From Pseudomonas anguilliseptica (GTDB lineage Bacteria; Pseudomonadota; Gammaproteobacteria; Pseudomonadales; Pseudomonadaceae), in contig NZ_FNSC01000001.1 in NCBI RefSeq assembly GCF_900105355.1, forward strand, positions 4,402,001 to 4,466,000: 64,000 nucleotides of DNA. Reading direction: 5' to 3'. The translations under genes and the position numbers were made by a program. Every line of letters begins with the position of its first letter. Within the stretch, counting starts at the first letter, position 1. Shown here one piece after another: positions 8,785-15,337 of the stretch. The notes under the pieces are model-generated. The model saw only the letters and a list, made by a program, of their open reading frames with translations. It was not told the DNA's origin and made no database searches.

Positions 8785-9828
8785 ATGAAACGAATTGCGG
8801 TTGATCTGGCCAAGTCCGTTTACCAAGTTGCCGAGAGTGTCCGTTCCGGCCAGGTGGTGCAGCGCAAGCGGCTGAACCGAGAGGCGTTCAGGCGATATAT
8901 ACAGGAGCAAACTGAGCCGGTCGAGTGGGTGATGGAGGCTTGCGGCACGGCCCATTACTGGGGGCGCGTGGCACAGGCACTGGGCCATTCGATAAAGCTG
9001 ATCCACCCGCGCTATGTACGCCCGTATCGACGCCGCAACAAAACCGACCGTAATGACTGTGATGCGATGCTGGAGGCCGCGCGCTGCAAGGATATCTATC
9101 CGGTGCCGGTGAAAACCCATGAGCAACAACAGGTGCAGCAACTGCACGGGCTGCGCGAAACCTGGAAGAAAAGCCGTACCCAGCGGATCAACCTGCTGCG
9201 CGGCATCCTGCGCGAAGCGGGTATCGAAGCCCCGGTCGCCACCGCCGCGTTTATCCGTGCGGCCCACGAGTTGGTTGAGCGCCCAGAAGTCGCCCCCTTG
9301 AGCCATCAACTGCATATCGTCCTGGCGGAAATCAACCTGCACGAACAGTGCGTGGCCGAGTGTGAGCAGCAACTCAAACGCTGGCACGCCGACGATGAAG
9401 TGGTGCGCAAACTCGATGAAGTCAGCGGTATTGGCCTGCTGACCGCCAGCGCCCTGAAAAACGCAGTCGGCAAGCCCGAGCGCTTTGCCAGTGGTCGTCA
9501 ACTCAGCGCCTGGCTGGGCCTGACACCACGCGAATTCAGTAGCGGCGACCGGCGCAAGTTGGGTCACATCAGCCGACAGGGCAACGTCTATGTGCGCACC
9601 TTGTTAATCCACGGCTCGCGAGCGGCCTTGCTGGCAGCACAGCGCTGTCAGGCTCGCTCACCGGAAAAACTGACCCAATTGCAACGCTGGGCCGTCGAGA
9701 CGGCAGCCCGTATCGGCCACAACAAAGCGGCTGTAGCCCTGGCCAACAAGTTGGTCAGGATTTGCTGGGCCGTGTGGTGCCATGAGCGGCGTTTCAGTGG
9801 TAACTGGCAAAGCCTAAAGCCCGCCTGA
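8785..9828 (+). CDS. IS110/IS1111-family transposase (DEDD recombinase)
   Basis: The 347-residue transposase has a RuvC-like N-terminal DEDD domain: AVDLAKSVYQV (Asp 7), MEACGTAHYW (Glu near residue 51), KTDRNDCDA (aspartates near 82-87). The C-terminal Tnp_20 domain contains VSGIGLLTASAL, ASGRQLSAWLGLTPRE and GHISRQGNVYVRTLL with the conserved serine region. It looks intact. A GGGAGAGG ribosome site precedes the ATG. It reads opposite to the filE gene it interrupts. Confidence 0.93.
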   Translation: MKRIAVDLAKSVYQVAESVRSGQVVQRKRLNREAFRRYIQEQTEPVEWVMEACGTAHYWGRVAQALGHSIKLIHPRYVRPYRRRNKTDRNDCDAMLEAARCKDIYPVPVKTHEQQQVQQLHGLRETWKKSRTQRINLLRGILREAGIEAPVATAAFIRAAHELVERPEVAPLSHQLHIVLAEINLHEQCVAECEQQLKRWHADDEVVRKLDEVSGIGLLTASALKNAVGKPERFASGRQLSAWLGLTPREFSSGDRRKLGHISRQGNVYVRTLLIHGSRAALLAAQRCQARSPEKLTQLQRWAVETAARIGHNKAAVALANKLVRICWAVWCHERRFSGNWQSLKPA

Positions 9829-10075
9829 CGGCGGGGTAATCAGAAGGGAGAGATGGTTTTCTTGTGGTTGTGGTGAGCAGCAGCACTGTCGGAACAGGCG
9901 AGTCCTGCAGCGGAATAAGGCCGATAACAATCATGATCCGCGTGATCGATTGAACGCTTGGCCCCCGCTGCGCGAACTACAGAGTGGCCAGGGCGGTGAG
10001 CCCAAAACAGGCCGGATATACGAATGCAACCGCGCTGACGACAGGTGCAAAAGCAAAGCTTTGCTCACTACTTGT
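9829..10075 (+). ncRNA. candidate bridge RNA region of the IS1111-type element
   Basis: Non-coding region between transposase stop and right inverted repeat. In the IS110/IS1111 superfamily a structured bridge RNA recognises target and donor DNA, and in the IS1111 group it is placed 3' of the transposase. Sequence here shows an 8-base stretch GATAACAA (9923-9930) that is the exact antisense of TTGTTATC at 10095-10102 in the right target flank. An 8-mer match in 260 bases can arise by chance, so the call rests mainly on position and family. Confidence 0.4.
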
Positions 10076-11143
10076 GGGGAGAGTCCATATAGGTTTGTTA
10101 TCCAGGGTTTGCAGGCTGCGATCTTCATCCGTGGTCAATAGCAGCACATAGTGCTCACCGGCGGCGGCTCTTACCGGAACAGTGCCTTCGATAAAGGCAT
10201 AGCGATACCAGGTTTCCGCATGCAGCTGGTAAACCGCATCACTGACCAGGCGCGTTGGTTGCTTGGCCTGATCGAGGAACAACAAAGAGGGATAGGCGAC
10301 CTGCTTGTTGGCGAAGCTGCGAATACGCAAACCGAAGTCGTACTGCGAGCGTGGCAATTTCAGGGCAGCGTAGTAGCTCTTGCCCATGGGGAAATCCAGG
10401 CTGGGGGAAAAACGATTTAGCTCTTCATAACGAGGCTCATCGGCGCTGATAGGGGTGAAATCTTCCTCACTCAATTGCCCGCAGCAACGCTCGACCAACT
10501 CCTGATAGCGCCCCTCAGCCCTCTCTTCAGTTCCGGCCAGCAAGGCCTGCATCGCGGCAGTGGGCTGCCCGTCCAGCCCCGGCAAGGCTTGTGGTTTGGC
10601 GTCAAAGGTCACTTCCCTACCCTGGGTCAGCGGCACATTGTGCAAGGTGGGTGTCGACGCCTTGGCTCCCTTGGGCGGCACCTTAGAGTTACGCATGCGG
10701 CCCTGCTCATCAACCCAGGTGAAGTAGCGGCCATCCTGCTCATCACGGGCAAAATCACGGCCTTCCAGCACATCCGAGCTGATGTAGGCACTGGAGCGCT
10801 CACCGGTTCCTAGAAGAATCTCATTGCCCCCCGCCTGCACCTGCTGGCCGGCATAGAAGCTGTTCTGCAGATTGCCGCTGGCGTCCACCCAGGTGAAATA
10901 GCGCCGCTTGCTCTCACCACTGTTCTTACTGCCCGGCCAACTCCCCGCACCCGCCTCGTCACGTAAACGGGCCTGATCACTGCGCTGGATCGTACTGGCA
11001 GCCGCACGCTGATGGGCCGCATAACGGTCACCCACAAAGGTGTTATGCACCCTGCCCTGATCATCAACCCAGGTCAGATAGCGGCCGTTGGCACTCGCAT
11101 GCAAGCAAACTAACAACCCGAGCAGTATCCACAGCACGCGCAT
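9977..11143 (-). pseudogene. filE-type putative pilus/envelope protein, truncated by IS insertion
   Basis: Codons 1-351 (11143-10091) are the native gene; the last 37 codons, starting IWTLPTSSEQ, are read out of the insertion element until a chance stop. The native part has a signal peptide (MRVLWILLGLLVCLHASA), then three repeats of a tryptophan-containing motif: YLTWVDDQGRVHNTF, YFTWVDASGNLQNSF and YFTWVDEQGRMRNSK. The C-terminal beta-rich domain resembles FilE/MalM-type periplasmic proteins. The missing 34 C-terminal residues remain at 8614-8718. It lies directly downstream of the FadL-like gene in the Fil operon. Whether the 388-residue chimera is stable cannot be told, but it lacks its conserved C-terminus. 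Confidence 0.82.
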
Positions 11144-11152
11144 AGCAGAAAC

Positions 11153-12745
11153 CTAGAAAGTGGTGCGGTAGGTCAACGCCAGTACATAGGCTTTGACGCT
11201 GGTTTTCACATCCAGATCGGCATAGGGGTTGTACACCATGCTGTCGATGGATGAGCAGTTGAGATTGCAGCTGGAGCGCGCCGGAATGTCCTGCTTGCTG
11301 ACCAGATAGTTGAAACCCAGGTCGATCACCGTGTCCTTGTCCCACTGGTAACCCAGCCCCAAACCATAGAGCTTGGCATCGCCCAAAGGCGCTAGTACGT
11401 CGGCCTTGTTGCCGGGAATGGCTGAAGGTCTTGGCTCATAGCCCATACGCAGGCTCAGGCGATCATTAACTTGGTACTCGACGCCTACGGCCCAGCTCCA
11501 GACGGATTCATAACCCCGGTCAAGAATAATGCTGGTTGAGGTGGCATTTTCCGGGGAGAACAGGCTGGCGATGGTGAGAATATCCAGCTGACGATCAAAC
11601 TCCAGCTCGAATTTGTCCCAAGCCGCATAGTCGGTCCACTTTACATCCAGGTTGATCTGCCAGCGTTCATGCGGTTTGAACTTAATACCACTGGCAAAGT
11701 GCGCCGGGTAGGTCATGTTCAACGAGACGTTGCCCTGCTCCTTATCGAACAAGCCGTCCGGTGTCAGGGTATTGAACACCGCGCCGATAAACGAGTTGTC
11801 CAGCCCCTGCCAGAAGCCCTGCCAGTTCTCCGACTAATCCACTACATAGCGCCCTTTCAAGCGCATTTTGGCCTAGCTCTGATACACCGCCCCTAACGCA
11901 AACCAGTCGTTTGGCTCCCACAGGAAACCGACGTTCCAGGTGGGCGAAAGAGTCTGCTGCATATCGATATCGATATTGGCAATATCGGTGAAAGGTCCCA
12001 GCTCACCACCGCAGATATTCAGAAATATCTCAAACGGATTATTGTCCACGAGGCACAGTGCATCCTGAGCCACCCCGACAAAACCGGTGAGGATGCCTGG
12101 CGCGCGGAAATCCTGATTAAGTGCCATGGCCTGATGGGAGAAACCAATAGACAACCCCAGCGACAGCTCATCATTAACCTGATATGCCAACGAGGGTGAA
12201 AAGTAGGTCAGGCGCTGAATCACCAGCTCCTTGCCCTGGTAACGCCCAGGATCGTCATCGCCACGGGCAAAGCCAAGCGCCTGCGGTGTGTACATATTGG
12301 TGGCGAAGGTCAGCTTGGAGCCTGGCGGCGTAATCGACAATCCTGCCAGCGGGGCAAACAGCATCGGCAACTCGGTGGCGCCACCTACACCTGGCAGGTA
12401 CATCATCGCAGCCCCTGCTCGACTGGACGAGTTGGCGACAGGATCATTGTTCAAGCCAAGAAAGTTGCTGCCGTAACCGGGTGGAGTATCGAACTCAGCA
12501 CGAATATCCATCATCCCGGTGATGAATTTGACCGTTGTCTGCCGACCCTTGAGCTTACTCAAGGCAGCCGGGTTGTAGTGCACAGAGTCAATACCGGTAA
12601 AGTCGGCCGTTACCGCATTGCCTAACGCCATGGCCTTGGGGCTGCCAATCGTCAGGTTCTGAGCCAGTTGTGCATGGGCCTGCCCTGCACAGAGCGCAAA
12701 TGCCCAAAATATCGTCTGCGCAAGCAGCGAAATTCGCATATTCAT
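11153..12745 (-). pseudogene. FadL/OmpP1-like outer-membrane protein (FilD type) with two in-frame TAG stops
   Basis: A single open frame of 531 codons, interrupted only by TAG at codon 291 (11873-11875) and TAG at codon 304 (11834-11836); there is no frameshift on either side. The N-terminal half (290 residues) has a signal peptide ending AGQAHA and the FadL-family start (IGSPKAMALGNAVTADF, then SVHYNPAALSKLKG). The C-terminal part has alternating beta-strand character and ends in the terminal Phe typical of outer-membrane barrels (ALTYRTTF). Across the stops the text reads VYQS-stop-AKMRLKGRYVVD-stop-SENWQGFW. A glutamate at the first stop and an aromatic or acidic residue at the second would be expected from the family, so each looks like a single-base change. 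FadL-type proteins import hydrophobic compounds. Confidence 0.85.
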
Positions 12746-12762
12746 GGAGTGCTCGCTCGCGT

Positions 12763-13770
12763 CTATTGGGCCTTCAGGCCTTTGATATCCAAAGGCATGG
12801 AGATGCCCAACAGCACATCCGGCGAATCCTCGGTCATACCGAAACCAGCGTTGACGTTGACGATACGCTCCGGCGATGTACGCAAGCCCAGCGAGAAATT
12901 CATCACCGCACTGGTCTGCCCACGGCCCTCGGCTTCGCCATCGGCAAAGGTGAAGGTCGGCTTAAGCGAGTGCGACATCTGATAGGAGGTCGCCAGCGAC
13001 ACGTCATAGGACAGTGCATAGGCAAAACCCATGCTCAGGGAGAATGACGAGCCGGGGTCAACCTCTTCCAGCAAACGACCGCCACGTACCTGGCCAATGC
13101 CGGTGATTGGCATGTTGTAGGTGTAACCAACCGAGCCGAACAACACGACCGGGTCAATCACATAGGACATATTCGCGCCTACGCCCAGGCTGTAGGTACC
13201 GCTGCCCGTAGACAGGTCGCTCGCAGTATTAATGTCGTAGGGGCTGTTACCCGTTGGTAAGCCCAGGGCCGCGTAAAGAGTGGTGACCGGCTTGCCGCGC
13301 AAGGAGGTCCACGGCTGCCAGCGCAGACTGGCGGAGATATCGCCCAGGCTGTAGGCATTTAGATCACGTTCGGTGTCGTACTTGGCGACCATGGGCAGAC
13401 GAACGCTGAAGGTCAGGTTGTCCCAGACGCCGTAGTCGAAGGTGAACGAGTTGGTAAAGGTGTGCTGTGCCTCGCTCTGGCCAATCACACTGAATACGTT
13501 GTTGCCGGTACGCACAGTTTCGATAACCGTATCGCGCAGCAGCGAGTAATCGAAGCCATAGGTCAGGGTTCGCTCGCCCTTTTTCAGCAAGGTGTAGCTC
13601 TTTTCCGCAGCCTGAAATACCTCCTCCAGCGCCTTGGCGCTATCGGCGTCGTCTTCCTGCTTGCTCAATGCTTCACGTGCCTGCTCGACCGAAGTCGGGT
13701 CGTCGGCAAACACCGCAGAACTGGCAGCCCCTGCCAGCATGGCCAGCCATACATAATGCAAAACTCTCAT
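12763..13770 (-). CDS. FilC-like outer-membrane beta-barrel protein of the Fil system
   Basis: The 335-residue product has a signal peptide (about residues 1-22, ending AVFA) and a short acidic/helical segment (about 25-65) rich in Ala, Glu and Lys. The rest is a long region of alternating hydrophobic strands (HTFTNSFTFDYGVWDNLTFSV, then GSVGYTYNMPITGIG) typical of transporter-like barrels. It lies between the C39-peptidase-like gene and the FadL-like gene in the order FilB-FilC-FilD. The frame is intact. The molecular function is unknown; the name comes from the putative pilus system described in Acinetobacter annotations. Confidence 0.75.
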   Translation of the reverse strand: MRVLHYVWLAMLAGAASSAVFADDPTSVEQAREALSKQEDDADSAKALEEVFQAAEKSYTLLKKGERTLTYGFDYSLLRDTVIETVRTGNNVFSVIGQSEAQHTFTNSFTFDYGVWDNLTFSVRLPMVAKYDTERDLNAYSLGDISASLRWQPWTSLRGKPVTTLYAALGLPTGNSPYDINTASDLSTGSGTYSLGVGANMSYVIDPVVLFGSVGYTYNMPITGIGQVRGGRLLEEVDPGSSFSLSMGFAYALSYDVSLATSYQMSHSLKPTFTFADGEAEGRGQTSAVMNFSLGLRTSPERIVNVNAGFGMTEDSPDVLLGISMPLDIKGLKAQ

Positions 13771-13808
13771 GGCGCAGCCCCCAAATATTTATTGTTATGC
13801 CGGGCGTT

Positions 13809-14570
13809 CTACTTGCGTCGGATATAGCGAATATCGCCCTCGGAACCCAGCTCTGTGGCTTGGTTCTCGGTGAACTTGGTCATCTGTGGGAACTCACGAA
13901 ATGCCAGCAAGCTGGTGGTGCGATCATCGATGATGCGCAAATCCTGCTCACTCAAGGCCAGGGCATTCGGTGGTTCATTGCCGTTGGGGAAAATCACAAA
14001 CAGCACGTTCTGATCCCAGATCTCCTCAAAACGCGTACGGGTAAAACTGATATTGCCAAGTGCCGGATCCGCCACAAACACATGGTCGTTGTACACATCG
14101 CGCACCACCACAAAGTGTTTGAAGCCGGCATATTCGATCGGCACGATGGCCGGATGCTCAAGCGCGTCGAGATCGGCAAAAGCAGCGCGAAAGCCACCAC
14201 TTTTGTAACCCAGCGCCGTGACAAACCGTTTCATATCGAGCAGGGAGAAGCCACGCCGCTCGACAATTTTGTCGGCCTCGCCAAACTGCAGCAGACCTTC
14301 CATGACCTGGCGTTCCTGCAGGTTACGGCCAAGGAAATAATCCAGCAGCGAGGTCAACGCTGCCGATCCACAGCTGTAGTCATAGGCCTGACGAATCACA
14401 TTGCGAAACTGCAACTGGCTCATCGGTTCAAGCGTCACTGTCTCACTCAAAGGCCCATTCGGCAGCAAGTGCTGATTGATATGCACAGTGCCTGGCGCCG
14501 GTGGCTTGGTATCCACCGCTTCGGTAAAACCCCACACGCCGATCAGGCTGCCCAACAGAATCTCGATCAT
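13809..14570 (-). CDS. C39-family peptidase-like protein of the Fil system (FilB position)
   Basis: The 253-residue product has an N-terminal hydrophobic segment (residues 2-16) and a papain-like C39 domain. Cys67 lies in AYDYSCGSAALTSLL, His152 in YAGFKHFVVV and Asp168 in HVFVADPALG, so the catalytic triad appears complete. C39 peptidases usually cleave double-glycine leader peptides and are often fused to ABC exporters; this one stands alone and is probably periplasmic. Its likely substrate is another Fil protein, which is inference. It starts after a strong hairpin terminator that separates it from filA. Confidence 0.82.
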   Translation of the reverse strand: MIEILLGSLIGVWGFTEAVDTKPPAPGTVHINQHLLPNGPLSETVTLEPMSQLQFRNVIRQAYDYSCGSAALTSLLDYFLGRNLQERQVMEGLLQFGEADKIVERRGFSLLDMKRFVTALGYKSGGFRAAFADLDALEHPAIVPIEYAGFKHFVVVRDVYNDHVFVADPALGNISFTRTRFEEIWDQNVLFVIFPNGNEPPNALALSEQDLRIIDDRTTSLLAFREFPQMTKFTENQATELGSEGDIRYIRRK

Positions 14571-14598
14571 CAGCCAACCGCACTCCTATCCGACAAGA

Positions 14599-14634
14599 GA
14601 AAAGTCTTACCGGCCGAAGCCGGTAAGACTTTTC
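14599..14634 (-). terminator. attenuating terminator between filA and filB
   Basis: A 16-bp perfect stem (GAAAAGTCTTACCGGC and its complement) closes a four-base loop that reads TTCG on the minus strand, an exceptionally stable tetraloop, and is followed there by TTTTCTCTT. It sits inside the operon, 29 bases ahead of the filB start, so most transcripts may stop after filA, giving much more FilA than FilB-E. Confidence 0.8.
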
Positions 14635-14658
14635 ATCACACGGAACAACTAAACGATC

Positions 14659-15093
14659 TTAGTGGCCCCAAACTTTTACGGTGGTGCCGGCCATGTTCAT
14701 GTCGTTGATCGCCAGGGAGCCGATGCTGGCAGCGCTGCTGTCGCCAATTTTGATGGCGCCAACACTCAGCTGACCAGTGATGGTCGGCAGGCTGATTTGC
14801 AGTTGCTGGGTACCGCTGCCGTTGGTGACCACGTCAACCATGACCGGAGCGTTGTCATCGATGTTGAAGCCAGTGAAGGAAACGGTTTCCATGCGCAGCG
14901 AACCGCCACCAGTGTCGCCATCGGTGTAGACCAGGCTACCGATGGTGCCGTTGAAGTTACCGGAGATGCTGATGCCATCCTGACCGGTTACGGTTGCCAG
15001 AGCAGTGTCATCCATGGCCTTGAGCTCAGCCTGAGCCATGAAAGGAACAGCCAGAACAGCGGTGGCCAAGGCCAGTTGTTTGAGGGTTTTCAT
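14659..15093 (-). CDS. FilA-like secreted protein (DUF6160-like)
   Basis: The 144-residue product has signal peptide MKTLKQLALATAVLAVPFMA (cleavage after AQA, near residue 22). The mature part is small, Gly/Ser/Thr-rich and acidic, starting with LKAMDDTALATVTGQDGISISG, a segment shared by FilA-type surface proteins. It continues as beta-rich sequence with no cysteines. The ATG at 15093 is chosen because GGAGA lies 8 bases upstream; a GTG 15 bases earlier overlaps that site. First gene of the Fil operon, separated from the rest by a strong terminator, as expected for an abundant structural or surface subunit. Confidence 0.75.
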   Translation of the reverse strand: MKTLKQLALATAVLAVPFMAQAELKAMDDTALATVTGQDGISISGNFNGTIGSLVYTDGDTGGGSLRMETVSFTGFNIDDNAPVMVDVVTNGSGTQQLQISLPTITGQLSVGAIKIGDSSAASIGSLAINDMNMAGTTVKVWGH

Positions 15094-15210
15094 TGTTATT
15101 GTCTCCACAGTTCACTTATGGGTTGTCCCCGGCAGGCTGCTCTGGACTCCTGTCCGTCTCAGCTACAGCGGCGTGCGCCGCTCACCAGGTCTGACACTGC
15201 TTCCCTATTC

Positions 15211-15256
15211 GCGTCAGGCTTGGAATCGTGAAGCACCATGCTTCTCGTCCTGACGC
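15211..15256. repeat. nested inverted repeat upstream of filA
   Basis: Outer arms GCGTCAGG (15211-15218) and CCTGACGC (15249-15256) are perfect 8-bp complements; inner arms GAAGCA (15230-15235) and TGCTTC (15239-15244) form a second stem around a three-base centre. It lies between the regulator genes and filA, so it could be the terminator-like end of the regulator intergenic region, an operator for the MalT-like proteins, or both. No T-run follows, which argues against a classical terminator. Confidence 0.45.
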
Positions 15257-15337
15257 TAAAACTACTGGTGCAAGCCCTGGCTGCCAGCCCATCCAAGGGA
15301 TGGAGCGCCCATCTGACGCAAATCCGACAGCAAACGC

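Larger units (their letters stand above)
8719..10090 (+). mobile_element. IS110-family (IS1111 group) insertion sequence, about 1,372 bp
   Basis: The element is bounded by perfect 12-bp inverted repeats TGGACTCTCCCC (8720-8731) and GGGGAGAGTCCA (10076-10087), set one and three bases in from the inferred ends. Subterminal repeats are typical of the IS1111 group. The ends were placed by requiring the interrupted filE frame to rejoin. No target duplication is seen, as expected for this family; an A/TA ambiguity of a few bases at the junction remains. The 5' non-coding part is only 66 bases, while the 3' part is 262 bases (9829-10090), the place where IS1111-group bridge RNAs are expected. A 14-bp perfect palindrome AGCAAAGCTTTGCT lies at 10052-10065. 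Confidence 0.87.

Noticed and set aside
8719..10090. IS element as a target-duplicating insertion
   Set aside because: No direct repeat longer than a chance A/TA overlap flanks it, and rejoining filE in frame requires no duplicated bases; this agrees with the IS110 superfamily mechanism.
11153..11779. Separate 208-residue gene starting MFNTLTPDGL
   Set aside because: It is the C-terminal part of the FadL-like gene in the same frame beyond the two TAG codons; it has no ribosome site or signal peptide of its own.
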